From Streptomyces sp. PT12 (GTDB lineage Bacteria; Actinomycetota; Actinomycetes; Streptomycetales; Streptomycetaceae): DNA of 64,000 bases. The stretch is from positions 115,032 through 179,031 of the forward strand of contig NZ_QEST01000236.1 in assembly GCF_003311645.1 (NCBI RefSeq). The letters run 5' to 3'. Position numbers and translations under genes: made by a program. A model generated the notes under the pieces. That model searched no databases. It was not told the DNA's origin and worked only from the letters and a program-made list of their open reading frames with translations. The first letter of the stretch is position 1, and each line of letters opens with the position of its first letter. This document shows positions 18,508-26,840 of the stretch, in pieces.

Positions 18508-19701
18508 CTACATAGGCAGGCCGATCGCATCGGCGAGCCGCCGCATCTCTGGTGTCAACGTCCTTCGCTTGGCCACGATCTTGCCCAGGATGTCCTTGGC
18601 GTACTGCTGATTGGCCAACCACGACGGCGCGCGCGCGTTGACCTCCAACAGCGTCTCCATGGCCTCACCGTAGCTCCGCAGCTGGGCATGCGCATGGGCC
18701 ACATCGAGCAGATGCCGGTTCGCGTTGCCGTCCGAAGGAAGCCGACGGCGAGGGACGACCGCAGCCGTCTGTTCCGCGAGCGCCAGACCACGGTCTGGCT
18801 GGTCCGTGATGACGAAGTTTTCAACGCGCTTGTGCGCCACAACTGTCGGGCTCCAGCGGTTCATGCGGCGACCGTAGGGAAGATCCCTGCCGGTCATCAC
18901 AGCTGCCCCCTGCGCCATCTTCAGCGCGGTCGCGGCCTCGCCAGGACGGTTGTCCCGGGTACTCGCCGCCGCCACCTTCAACAGGAGGAACCCCCACGCC
19001 GCCAGGTCATCGGGCGTCGCCCGGGAGACACGACGTGGCTCTACGTCGTCCGCCCACCGAGTGGCCAGCTCCCGAGCCTCTGTGAGATGCCCGCGCCGGA
19101 GCAGGAGCCAGCAGCGCGTGTTGACGATCCCTGCCGCCGTCGTTGCGTCCGGCGCCTCGTCAAGGGCACGTTCCAGCGCGGTGTCGGCAGCGTCCCAGTG
19201 CCGGACCTGCGTGAGTACGGACCCCGTGAAGCCGAGCACCCGAGCCCGCACGTCGCGGGCGTCCGAAGTGTCACCTAGCGCGTCCGCGTCACGAAGAAGA
19301 GGCGGCAACTGCTCAGCGAGCGTTGCGAAGTCGTCGGCGAAGTAGGAGGCGCGCGCGGCGCTCAACTCCCGCTCGATACCCGGCACAGTGGGCTCCGGCA
19401 TTTCGGTCAGCCCGGGTGGGCGCTCAACTGCCCGTTGAACCCGCAGCCACGCTTCATCGGGCCGGGCGGCCGGTGCTGGCGTCTCGCCGCCGCCCAGCAG
19501 GCGGGAAGTCGGCACACGCAGCGCGGCACCGAGCTTACGCGCGGTCTCCATCCGGGTGCCGTCCTGCTCGCCTTGCTCCAGTTTCCGGATGGTTGAGAGC
19601 GAAACACCAGAGGCGTGGGCGAGGTCTCGTTGCGACATGCCGCGCCGCTTGCGAAGTTCCTTCAGGTGGTCGCCGATGTGCTTGTCAGTGGTCTCGGGCA
19701 T
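18508..19701 (-). CDS. XRE family regulator with TPR-like C-terminus
   Basis: A 397-residue regulator. XRE helix-turn-helix near residues 8-60 (LKELRKRRGMSQRDLAHASGVSLSTIRKLEQGE), then about 300 helical residues with TPR-like pairs, ending LTPEMRRLADAIGLPM. ATG at 19701 is preferred to TTG at 19734 because GGGAG lies 5 nt upstream. TPR-type XRE regulators usually sense peptides or partner proteins. It is followed by the small cysteine-protein operon, which it may control. Confidence 0.85.
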   Translation of the reverse strand: MPETTDKHIGDHLKELRKRRGMSQRDLAHASGVSLSTIRKLEQGEQDGTRMETARKLGAALRVPTSRLLGGGETPAPAARPDEAWLRVQRAVERPPGLTEMPEPTVPGIERELSAARASYFADDFATLAEQLPPLLRDADALGDTSDARDVRARVLGFTGSVLTQVRHWDAADTALERALDEAPDATTAAGIVNTRCWLLLRRGHLTEARELATRWADDVEPRRVSRATPDDLAAWGFLLLKVAAASTRDNRPGEAATALKMAQGAAVMTGRDLPYGRRMNRWSPTVVAHKRVENFVITDQPDRGLALAEQTAAVVPRRRLPSDGNANRHLLDVAHAHAQLRSYGEAMETLLEVNARAPSWLANQQYAKDILGKIVAKRRTLTPEMRRLADAIGLPM

Positions 19702-19772
19702 ACTGACTCCCGTTGTTCCGTTTGGCGTCGACAATCCAAACGGTACCCCCGCCCCGATGGGCGGGAACAGCG

Positions 19773-19812
19773 AACAGCCCCTCCATCACCCTGCGGTGAC
19801 GGAGGGGCTGTT
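19773..19812 (-). terminator. Terminator before XRE gene 1, homologous to 21630-21664
   Basis: AACAGCCCCTCC / GGAGGGGCTGTT, 12-bp perfect stem, with an inner CACC / GGTG pair. The surrounding 60 bp match 21610-21670, with compensating changes in the stems. Confidence 0.8.
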
Positions 19813-20233
19813 ATGCTGCGCCTCCCCCGGCAGTGGGTGCAGCTCACTGCGGGCGGCGAGCCCGCGCAGCTGCACCACGATGGCGCGGGCCTCGTCGTGC
19901 GCCGCGTGCATCTCGTCCGCGTCGAGCGTGCGGTTCTTCGTGCGGGCGATGGCGGCCAGCAGCCGCCCGATCGGCGCGGCCAACACGGGCCGCTCCCCCA
20001 ACACCGCGAGCCGGGCGAGCAGTTCGTTCGGCACGACGCGCACCGCCCGCCCACGACCCACCGCCCGCCCACATGTGCCCGGCGAGCGACGGAACGCGGC
20101 CGCGACAGCCGAGACACAGAACAAGCGGCATCGCGGGCGGGCAGTCCCGCCCAACAATCACCGTGATCGGTGGGTCGTCGGACAACGGCGGCGGCGCGGG
20201 CTCGGGTGGGGGTGTGCGGGGTGTAGACGTCAT
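19786..20233 (-). pseudogene. Degenerate second copy of the Pro-rich and zinc-finger-like genes
   Basis: Starting at ATG 20233 the first 43 or so codons are identical to the 60-residue gene, but the frame then runs on into unrelated sequence. The following gene keeps only the helical half (ELLARLAVLGERPVLAAPIG ... RTLDADEMHAAHDEARA), about 70% alike to the intact copy. The stretch encoding its second cysteine pair is deleted right after a CASC block, which is now out of frame. The truncated ORF runs into the terminator at 19786. A short product could begin at an internal GTG (MPNELLARL), but the operon layout is broken. Confidence 0.6.
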
Positions 20234-20244
20234 GGTTCGGCTCC
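20106..20244. repeat. 139-bp direct repeat, copy B
   Basis: Exact match to 18252-18390. The perfect identity next to diverged flanks suggests recent duplication or gene conversion. Confidence 0.95.
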
Positions 20245-20347
20245 AGTGACCGTCTTGGTGCTGACAGTCACAGCGTGCCCGCACGCAACAGACGTGGTGT
20301 TACCGCGCTGGCAACAGCACCTCTATTGACATACCGTCATGGATGCA

Positions 20348-21553
20348 TTACACGCCGCACCAGGCCGCGTACTCCCTCAACTCATCCGACGGCGCGCGGC
20401 GAGCGCGCAGCAGCGTGCCCACCGTCTCGTGCACCCCTGGGTGATAACGCGTTTGCTGCGACGCCACCTCGCGGGCCGTCACCAGCGACCGCAGTGCCGC
20501 TTCGGGGCGTGCCGTCCATGCCTCGGCGCGGGCCCGCGACGCCCAGTACGACGCCGCCCGAGCCTTCGGGTAGTCGTCCGGGAGCCGGAGCGCCTCGGCC
20601 ACCCTCAGCGCCTCGCCGTGCTCCTCCTGATCGGCGGCCACCGACATCGTGTGGATGGACACGTTCGCGGGGCCGAAGACGAGCCCGTAGTCGTCCAACT
20701 CGCCGGTCTGCTCCGCGAGTTCCCCGGCGGCACCGAGGAGGTCGGGCACCGCTCCGGCTGCCCCGGCGCGGCGGGCGAGGACTGACGCCTCGAGGTACAG
20801 CGCCCCACGCACGGCCCGCGTCGCAGTGGTCCTATCGTCGTCCAGGTCGCGCAACGCCTGCCGGACCAGCCGGTATCCCTTGTCGTGCCGGGCACCGTCC
20901 CCCAGGAGCCGGGCCCGGTCCCATCGCTCGATCGCGACCTGCCGAGGGTCCCCGGAGTGGGGGGCTGCGGCCGACATGCGACCGAGGGCATGCCGGGCCA
21001 GATCGACGAAGCCGAGTCGGCGGGTCGCCACGTAGGTGGTGCGGCCGAGCTCGGCCTGGAGCCAGTACGCGCGCTCACGGTCCCGGCCTGGTCGGTCGTG
21101 GAGCAACGTCGCGTGGTTGACCTCGCTGATGAGCGCGGGCAGTGCCTCGGCGAGCTCGAACTGCTGGCCTGCCTCGCGCTTGTCGTCGAGTGCGCGCACT
21201 TCCGCTTCGAGGACCGACAGTGGTCGGGGTGGCGGGTCGTCCTCGTCGGGGGCGATGTCCCAGTCGTCCAGCGCGCTGGCGATCGGCGAGAGCAGGCCGT
21301 CGAGTTGGTCCTGCTGGATCATGTGGATGTACGGCTGGCCGTGCAGAACGGACACGTTGACGCTGAGGGCGCGGGCGATCGCCGCCACGATCGACGGGGA
21401 GGCGTAGCGCTTGCCCTTCTCGATACGGGAGATCTGCGCCGCCGAGACGTGCGCTCGGGCGCCCAGCTCGCGGAGCGAGTAGCCGCGCAGGAGCCTGATT
21501 TCCTCGATCCTCGATCCGACGCCCTCTATGGCTGGCACTGGCGGTGATGGCAT
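20348..21553 (-). CDS. XRE family regulator with helical sensor domain
   Basis: A 401-residue regulator. The N-terminal XRE domain is clear (IEEIRLLRGYSLRELGARAH, then SAAQISRIEKGKRYASPSIV), followed by a long TPR-like helical region. I start at ATG 21553 (GGAG 8 nt upstream) rather than ATG 21592. Together with 18508-19701 and the small-gene modules it forms a tandem pair of regulator-plus-module units. Ligand and targets unknown. Confidence 0.85.
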   Translation of the reverse strand: MPSPPVPAIEGVGSRIEEIRLLRGYSLRELGARAHVSAAQISRIEKGKRYASPSIVAAIARALSVNVSVLHGQPYIHMIQQDQLDGLLSPIASALDDWDIAPDEDDPPPRPLSVLEAEVRALDDKREAGQQFELAEALPALISEVNHATLLHDRPGRDRERAYWLQAELGRTTYVATRRLGFVDLARHALGRMSAAAPHSGDPRQVAIERWDRARLLGDGARHDKGYRLVRQALRDLDDDRTTATRAVRGALYLEASVLARRAGAAGAVPDLLGAAGELAEQTGELDDYGLVFGPANVSIHTMSVAADQEEHGEALRVAEALRLPDDYPKARAASYWASRARAEAWTARPEAALRSLVTAREVASQQTRYHPGVHETVGTLLRARRAPSDELREYAAWCGV

Positions 21554-21629
21554 AGTGGTGCTCCGGTCGTTGCCGTCCTTGGGGTGACACATGGACGGTA
21601 CCCGCCGCTTGGCGGGCGGGAACAGCGAG

Positions 21630-21664
21630 CGGCCCCACCATCACCCTGCGGTGACGGAGGGCCG
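21630..21664 (-). terminator. Terminator before XRE gene 2, homologous to 19773-19812
   Basis: CGGCCC / GGGCCG outer stem plus the CACCCTGCGGTG inner hairpin. Its flanks match the copy at 19760-19820. Confidence 0.7.
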
Positions 21665-21676
21665 TTGTGCTGCGGG

Positions 21677-22105
21677 CTACCGGCTGCGTCGTCCGGGGCA
21701 GGGCACGCCGGGGCGAGGGCACAGCACCAACTGCCGTCCTGCGAACGCTTTGTGGCTGCTGGTGTATCCGAACGTCACGTCACCGGGCTGCCGAAGCCTT
21801 GATGCAGCGAACTCCAGCCTCGGCGTGACGGGGTCACCGCCGTAGTAGGCGGCCACCTGCGCGGGGAACGGTTGCGCTTCCAACTGCTCCCGCAGCCACT
21901 CCAAGGCAGCGTCGACCTCGCCCGCGGCGAAAATCCGGTCGGTGGGCTGCCCGGTCAGATACGCAGTGACCGACTGGCCCGGCGGGTGGTCCCGCGCTGT
22001 CCACGCAATGCCGTGGACGTGCCAGTCCACACCATGCCAGGGCGGAGTGGGGTCGTCGTCGCCGGGCTGCTCGTCGTCCTCGTCACCGTTCCATATGATC
22101 CACAT
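21677..22105 (-). CDS. Hypothetical protein (142 residues)
   Basis: Not recognised. It begins MWIIWNGDEDDEQ, is acidic at the N-terminus, and has a middle section with ITAYLTGQPTDRIFAAGEVDAALEWL-like alternation (amphipathic helix near 62-75) and a Pro/Arg C-terminus. ATG at 22105 is the first Met; the frame is open further upstream but only as shadow of the plus-strand reductase gene. It is 17 nt after the small membrane-protein gene, so probably co-transcribed. Confidence 0.5.
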   Translation of the reverse strand: MWIIWNGDEDDEQPGDDDPTPPWHGVDWHVHGIAWTARDHPPGQSVTAYLTGQPTDRIFAAGEVDAALEWLREQLEAQPFPAQVAAYYGGDPVTPRLEFAASRLRQPGDVTFGYTSSHKAFAGRQLVLCPRPGVPCPGRRSR

Positions 22106-22122
22106 GCGGAAGACGTGCGCCG

Positions 22123-22371
22123 TCACCGCCGTGCGGTCACGGCGCACCAGCGGGCGCACCGCAGCATGCGGGAGCGCAGCGGGTCGTTTGGCTCGTCCGT
22201 CGTCAGGCCCGCGTGCCGCAGCAAGCCCTGCACCATCGGCAGCGCCATCACGCGCGTGACTCCGGAGGCCCCGGCCAGGACGATGCCGACACGGGCGGCC
22301 GTCGAGGGGATGCCTGCGGCGTCGACCAGCAGCGGCAGCCCCGCCGCCACGGCGACCACCACCTGAATCAC
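22123..22371 (-). CDS. Small hydrophobic protein, possibly holin-like
   Basis: An 82-residue protein with two short hydrophobic segments (2-18 and 28-48) and a basic C-terminus (RSRMLRCARWCAV). GTG start. Size and layout recall small membrane proteins of phages and mobile elements, but no motif proves it. Without a search it stays a weak call. Confidence 0.4.
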   Translation of the reverse strand: MIQVVVAVAAGLPLLVDAAGIPSTAARVGIVLAGASGVTRVMALPMVQGLLRHAGLTTDEPNDPLRSRMLRCARWCAVTARR

Positions 22372-22459
22372 GGTGGGGCGCGTCGCGCGGGCCCGTTGAC
22401 CCGCGTGCCCGCCTCGCCGTGCGCGGGGGATGGGCCGGTGGCAGGCTGTGTGGGGGTAC

Positions 22460-22482
22460 CCCCCAGGCCCCGGACCTGGGGG
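22460..22482. repeat. Streptomyces-type palindromic element before the reductase gene
   Basis: CCCCCAGG-CCCCGGA-CCTGGGGG, 8-bp stem, 30 nt before the start codon at 22512. Short palindromes of this CCCCAGG/CCTGGGG form are common between genes in streptomycetes. Confidence 0.6.
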
Positions 22483-22511
22483 AGAAGCGCGGCGAGCCCA
22501 GGGAGGCGGCC

Positions 22512-23165
22512 ATGGCCACCATCGCGATCTTCGGGGCGAACGGCGCCATCGGCCACCGGGTGCTCCGCGAGGCGCTCGACCGAGGCCACCGGGTCACCGC
22601 GGTGGTGCGCGAGCCCGCGTCCGTCCCCGACGAGCACGAGCGGCTGGACGTGGCGCGCGGCGACGTGCTCGACCCGGCCTGTGTGAGCGCGGTGGCCGAG
22701 GGGCGTGACGTGGTGGTGAGCGCGGTGGGCGGGCGGGACGGCGCGGGGGCGCAGGCGGTGTTGCGGCCCGCGGCGCAGGCGCTGGTGGCCGGGCTGCACG
22801 CGCTGGGTCCCAAGGCGCCGCGGCTGATCACGGTGGGCGGCGCGGGCTCGTTGCGCACCAGGCGGGGGCGCCCGCTGTGGGACGCGCCCGGCGTCCCTGA
22901 CGAGGCGCGGCGCGTCATGCGCGCGCACGGCGACGCGCTGGCCTATCTGCGGGCCGGGGCGGGGGAGTTGCGGTGGACGACCGTCTCGCCCGCCGCCGAT
23001 GTGGCGCCGGGGGAGCGGACCGGGGAATACCGCACGGCCTATGACGAGCCGGTCGCCGACGACGCGGGGGTCAGCCGCATCTCCATGGAGGACTTCGCTG
23101 TGGCGGTCGTGGACGAGATCGAGGAGGGCCGCCACACCGGGCGGCGCTTCACCGTCGGATACTGA
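22512..23165 (+). CDS. NAD(P)-binding SDR-type reductase/epimerase-like protein
   Basis: A 217-residue single Rossmann domain. The nucleotide motif IFGANGAIGHRV lies at residues 5-16, followed by the atypical-SDR pattern GDVLDP and VVVSAVGG, and RLITVGGAGSL; the C-terminus (SRISMEDFAVAVVDEIE) matches the NmrA/YwnB-like group. These are often flavin reductase-like or regulatory proteins rather than true dehydrogenases; there is no YxxxK pair. ATG with GGGAGG 5 nt upstream. Confidence 0.8.
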   Translation: MATIAIFGANGAIGHRVLREALDRGHRVTAVVREPASVPDEHERLDVARGDVLDPACVSAVAEGRDVVVSAVGGRDGAGAQAVLRPAAQALVAGLHALGPKAPRLITVGGAGSLRTRRGRPLWDAPGVPDEARRVMRAHGDALAYLRAGAGELRWTTVSPAADVAPGERTGEYRTAYDEPVADDAGVSRISMEDFAVAVVDEIEEGRHTGRRFTVGY

Positions 23166-23251
23166 GTCCGGGCCCCCGCGGGCCGATGCGCGGCGGCCGC
23201 AGCGGATGGTGGCGTCTGGTACAGATTCTGTCAAGGGTGCTGGCGCCCCGA

Positions 23252-23315
23252 TGTGGGTGGCCCAACGCCCCCCGGGGGTAGACCTGTTGACACTCTCCGT
23301 GTGGGGGGCCCAACG
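23252..23315 (+). promoter_or_regulatory. Pair of 16-bp direct repeats upstream of the MMPL gene
   Basis: TGTGGGTGGCCCAACG at 23252-23267 recurs as TGTGGGGGGCCCAACG at 23300-23315 (15 of 16 identical), 48 bp apart, ending 38 bp before the gene. Candidate operator half-sites. Confidence 0.45.
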
Positions 23316-23340
23316 GCTGGGGCGCGGCCCTTCCCCTTTC

Positions 23341-23346
23341 TAACGT
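23341..23346 (+). promoter_or_regulatory. -10 box of a leaderless transcript (MMPL gene)
   Basis: TAACGT followed by 7 nt and the ATG at 23354, so transcription should begin at or next to the start codon. Confidence 0.5.
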
Positions 23347-23353
23347 CGAGTGC

Positions 23354-25588
23354 ATGACACGTGATGTGAAGGACATACCGAAAGGGATCGCCGCCCGGCT
23401 GGGTGGCTGGAGCACACGGCACCGCAGGGCGGCCATCGCCGGGTGGTTACTCCTCGTCGTGGTCGCGGCCGTGGTGGGCGGGGCGACCGGGGCCAGGGAG
23501 ATGACGGACTCCGAGCGGGGCGCGGGCGACTCGGGCCGCGCCGACGAGATCCTGGAGGACACGGACCTCGTCAGCCCGGCCGCCGAGCAGGTGCTCATCC
23601 GCAGCGCCGAGCCCGACGGCTGGGTGGCCGCCGCCGATGAGCTGGTCGCGGGGATCGAGGCGACGGGCGAGGTGCTCGGCGTTCAGGAGCCGCTGCGCTC
23701 CGAGAGCGGGCACGAGGGCCTGATCGGCTTCGCGATGGACGGCGACCCGGCCACCGCGGGCGACCGGGTCGAGCCCGTGATCGAGGTCGTCGCCGAGGTC
23801 GCCGAGGCCCATGACGACCTGGAGATCCACCAGTTCGGCAGGGCGAGCGCCGATGCCGCGCTGGCCGACATGCTGTCGGAGGACCTGAGGACGGCGGAGT
23901 TCACGGCCGTTCCGCTGGCCCTCGGCATCCTGCTCGTGGTCTTCGGCGCGCTGGCCGCCGCCCTGTTGCCCGTCTTCCTCGCGCTGACGGCCTGCGCGGG
24001 CACGTTCGGCCTGCTGGCGCTCGCCTCCCACCAGGTGCCGATCTTCGAGTCGACCAGCTCCGTGATGTTCCTGGTCGGCCTCGCGGTCGGCGTCGACTAC
24101 TGCCTCTTCTATCTGCGCAGGGAACGGGACGAGCGCGCCGCGGGGCGGGACGCCGGGACGGCGCTGCGGATCGCGGCGAGCACCAGCGGCCGCGCCGTGC
24201 TGATCTCCGGCGTCACCGTGATGCTGGCGATGTCCGGGATGTTCCTCTCGGGTCTCATGCTCTTCCACGGCTTCGCGGTGGCCACCATCCTGGTGGTGCT
24301 GCTGGCCATGGTCGGCTCGGTCACCGTGCTGCCCGCCACGCTCTCGTGGCTCGGCGACCGCGTCGAGGCCGGGCGCGTTCCGCTGCTCCACCGGCGCTCG
24401 CGCGGGGGCGGCGGCCAGGCGCGCCCCCGCGGCAGGGTCGTGGGGGCGCTCATCCGGCTGGTGCTCGCGCGGCCCAAGGCCGCCGCGGGCGTCTCGGGCG
24501 TGGTGCTGCTCGTGCTGTGCGCGCCCGCGCTGGGCATGAAGACCGAACTCCTGGGCCTGGAGAAGCAGTTCGGCTCCGAGGCGGAGCTGAGCGTGGCGTA
24601 CTCCGAGATCAGCGAGAGCTTCCCAGGCGGGCCCGCGCCCGCCGAGGTCGTGGTGCGCGCCGACGACGTCACCGCGCCCGGGTTCGCCGACGCGCTCACC
24701 GCGTTCGAGCAACGGCTCGTCGACGCGGGGCAGTTCGGCGAGGCCGTTGAGGTGACGGTGCACGAGGAGGAGAACGTCGCCGTCATCGACGTCCCGCTGG
24801 CCGGGTCGGGCTCCGACGACGCCTCGCGCGACGCCCTCGCGACGCTGCGCGGCACGGTGGTGCCCGAGACGCTGGAGCCGGTGGCCGCCGAGGCGTATGT
24901 GGGCGGTGACCTGGCGAACTCGGAGGACTTCAACGACCAGCTCGGCCAGGACCTCTTCCCGGTCCTGCTGTATGTCGCCGCGATCACCTTCGTACTGATG
25001 CTGCTGAGCTTCCGATCGCTCCCGATCGCGTTGGCCTCGATCCTGCTCAACCTGCTCTCGGTGGGCGCGGCGTTCGGCGCGATGACCGCGGTCTTCCAGC
25101 ACGGCTGGGGCGCCGACCTGCTCGGCATGGAGCCCGCGGGCTCGATCGAGGCGTGGATGCCGCTGTTCGTCCTGGTGATCCTCTTCGGGCTCTCCATGGA
25201 CTACCACGTCTTCGTCGTCTCCCGGATCCGCGAGGCGCACGACCGCGGGCTCGCCAACCGCGACGCCATCACCGATGGCATACGCGCCACGGCCGGGCCC
25301 GTGATCGGGGCGGCGGCGATCATGATCGCGGTCTTCGCCGTCTTCGCCCTGCTGCGGATGCAGGACATGCAGCAGATGGGCATCGGCCTCGCCGTCGCCG
25401 TCCTGGTCGACGCCACCCTGGTGCGGATGGTGCTGCTCCCGGCCCTGATGTCGCTGCTGGGTGAGCGCAGCTGGTACCTGCCGCACGCGCTCTCCTGGCT
25501 CCCGAGGATCAGCCACGGGGAAACGGCCGAGACGGCCCCGCGGCAGGGAGAACACCGGCGGGAGGACGTGAACATGGGGGCAAGTTAG
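23354..25588 (+). CDS. MMPL/RND family exporter
   Basis: A 744-residue transporter with the MMPL plan: helix 1 (about 29-50), a periplasmic domain to about 180, five helices with a GVDYCLFYLRRERDE block, a second outer loop, and five further helices with GLSMDYHVFVVSRIRE. The two (G-L/V)xxDYxxF segments correspond to the proton-relay helices. Such proteins export lipids, siderophores or toxic compounds by proton motive force. Codon 32 is TTA (23447-23449), the rare codon read by bldA tRNA in streptomycetes, which would tie expression to development. The substrate is unknown. Confidence 0.9.
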   Translation: MTRDVKDIPKGIAARLGGWSTRHRRAAIAGWLLLVVVAAVVGGATGAREMTDSERGAGDSGRADEILEDTDLVSPAAEQVLIRSAEPDGWVAAADELVAGIEATGEVLGVQEPLRSESGHEGLIGFAMDGDPATAGDRVEPVIEVVAEVAEAHDDLEIHQFGRASADAALADMLSEDLRTAEFTAVPLALGILLVVFGALAAALLPVFLALTACAGTFGLLALASHQVPIFESTSSVMFLVGLAVGVDYCLFYLRRERDERAAGRDAGTALRIAASTSGRAVLISGVTVMLAMSGMFLSGLMLFHGFAVATILVVLLAMVGSVTVLPATLSWLGDRVEAGRVPLLHRRSRGGGGQARPRGRVVGALIRLVLARPKAAAGVSGVVLLVLCAPALGMKTELLGLEKQFGSEAELSVAYSEISESFPGGPAPAEVVVRADDVTAPGFADALTAFEQRLVDAGQFGEAVEVTVHEEENVAVIDVPLAGSGSDDASRDALATLRGTVVPETLEPVAAEAYVGGDLANSEDFNDQLGQDLFPVLLYVAAITFVLMLLSFRSLPIALASILLNLLSVGAAFGAMTAVFQHGWGADLLGMEPAGSIEAWMPLFVLVILFGLSMDYHVFVVSRIREAHDRGLANRDAITDGIRATAGPVIGAAAIMIAVFAVFALLRMQDMQQMGIGLAVAVLVDATLVRMVLLPALMSLLGERSWYLPHALSWLPRISHGETAETAPRQGEHRREDVNMGAS

Positions 25589-25643
25589 CCCCTCCCTCGG
25601 GGGGACTTTGTGTAATCGACTGACCGCGCCGCGGGTTTGCCCT

Positions 25644-25649
25644 CACACT
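25644..25649 (+). promoter_or_regulatory. -10 box of a leaderless transcript (DUF5954 gene)
   Basis: CACACT, 6 nt before the ATG at 25656; CTGACC lies 18 bp upstream as a -35 candidate. There is no ribosome site, consistent with a leaderless mRNA. Confidence 0.55.
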
Positions 25650-25655
25650 GAGCGC

Positions 25656-26771
25656 ATGGAGGATCACCCCAAGAGCCCACCGCGTCATCTCACCTTCCGC
25701 GTGACACACCGGGACGATCCGGTCTCCGAGGTCGTCGAGCAGGACGCCATGCGCGCCGCGGAACGTTACCCCCATGTGATCGTCCGTGGGCCCGTCTTCG
25801 GATTCGCCGAGCAGCGACCCGATGACGGGCCCGCGTGGCGTCTGCTGAGCGACGTCGTGGACGGCTTCGCGCAGCACTCGCGCGACGGGCTGAACTCGTA
25901 CCTGTGGTTCAAGGCCAGGGACGAGACCCGCCCAGGCGACCCCTACCGCGAGCAACTGCTGGCCGCCGTCGCCCGGCTGGAGACCGAGCCGCTGGACGAG
26001 CTGTGGGTCGGCGACGTCAGGTACCGCGTCGTGCGCGGCGACGAGTTCGCCCGCATCGGCGACGACGGGCTCGAAGGCCCGCGCCCCACCGACCCCGACG
26101 ACCCCTCGCGCGACATCGGGGACCGCAGCCGCCGCGAGACGGTCAGCCGCACCAAGGGCTTTGTCATCGACCACGCCAGGCCCACCGGGATCATGGAGAG
26201 CCTTCAGCGCATGGAGCTGCTGTCGCTGCACTACGAGGCGACGCGCATCCCCGAGGACGTCCGCGAGGACTCGCGCCGCGCGCTCACCACCCACCCCGGC
26301 GTCGTGCTGCTGCCCGCGACGTTCACCTTCGCCGAGCGCAAGGCCAACGCCTGGGAGCCGATGGCGGGGCCCCAGTCCACGCCGCACGAGGCGCGCACCA
26401 CGCTCTACAACTACCTCTCGGAGTTCCTGCCCAAGCTGGAGCAAGGGGTCTCCCCCGAGGACGCCGAAGCCTACGCCCGCGCGGCCGAGACCTACCGGAA
26501 GGGGCCGCCGAGCGACGCGCTCGACGTGCTGGGGCGGCGCTTCAGCATCATCCGCGTCGAACGCCTGATGCGCATCGGCCCCGACGGTCCCGAGACCCCG
26601 CGCCCCACCGATAGGGACCCCTATGGCCCGATGCAGATCCACCCGCCGCTCGCCGAGGTCGAGGAGTACCAGAGGCGGAAGAAGGCCGAGGGCGAGGGCG
26701 CCGGGGCCGCGGGCGAGGGCGCCGAGGGCGCCGGGCACGAGGGCGAGGGCGCCGCGCGTGGGGGCGAGTGA
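25656..26771 (+). CDS. DUF5954 family protein
   Basis: A 371-residue protein with the streptomycete DUF5954 pattern: DDPVSEVVEQDAMRAAERYPHV, RGPVFGFAEQ, LNSYLWFKARDE and YRVVRGDEF. It contains two related halves, each ending in a PRPTD motif (GLEGPRPTDPDDP and GPETPRPTDRDP). The C-terminal 30 residues are a Gly/Glu/Ala low-complexity tail built from short in-frame repeats. Function unknown. The gene is preceded by a leaderless-type promoter. Confidence 0.8.
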   Translation: MEDHPKSPPRHLTFRVTHRDDPVSEVVEQDAMRAAERYPHVIVRGPVFGFAEQRPDDGPAWRLLSDVVDGFAQHSRDGLNSYLWFKARDETRPGDPYREQLLAAVARLETEPLDELWVGDVRYRVVRGDEFARIGDDGLEGPRPTDPDDPSRDIGDRSRRETVSRTKGFVIDHARPTGIMESLQRMELLSLHYEATRIPEDVREDSRRALTTHPGVVLLPATFTFAERKANAWEPMAGPQSTPHEARTTLYNYLSEFLPKLEQGVSPEDAEAYARAAETYRKGPPSDALDVLGRRFSIIRVERLMRIGPDGPETPRPTDRDPYGPMQIHPPLAEVEEYQRRKKAEGEGAGAAGEGAEGAGHEGEGAARGGE

Positions 26772-26788
26772 GCGCCCCCACGGGAAGC

Positions 26789-26804
26789 GCCCCTTGTCAG
26801 GGGC
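26789..26804 (+). terminator. Small terminator after the DUF5954 gene
   Basis: GCCCCT-TGTC-AGGGGC, 6-bp stem, 17 nt after the stop. Confidence 0.5.
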
Positions 26805-26828
26805 CTACTCCCTTCGCCCGCACTCGGC

Positions 26829-26834
26829 TAGCGT
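26829..26834 (+). promoter_or_regulatory. -10 box of a leaderless transcript (LytS-type kinase)
   Basis: TAGCGT, 6 nt before the ATG at 26841; no ribosome site. Confidence 0.6.
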
Positions 26835-26840
26835 GCGGCC

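Noticed and set aside
18493-18511. Hairpin GTAGCT / AGCTAC at the end of XRE gene 1
   Set aside because: Only 6 bp, overlaps the stop codon, and is AT-rich relative to other terminators; too weak to list as a feature.
20326-20354. Plus-strand TTGACA-17-TACACG promoter-like pair
   Set aside because: The -10 lacks the final T and transcription would run antisense to XRE gene 2 with no gene to serve; possible antisense RNA but unsupported.
23447-25555. 702-codon open frame opposite the MMPL gene
   Set aside because: Same antisense pattern; the plus-strand gene is a clear transporter.
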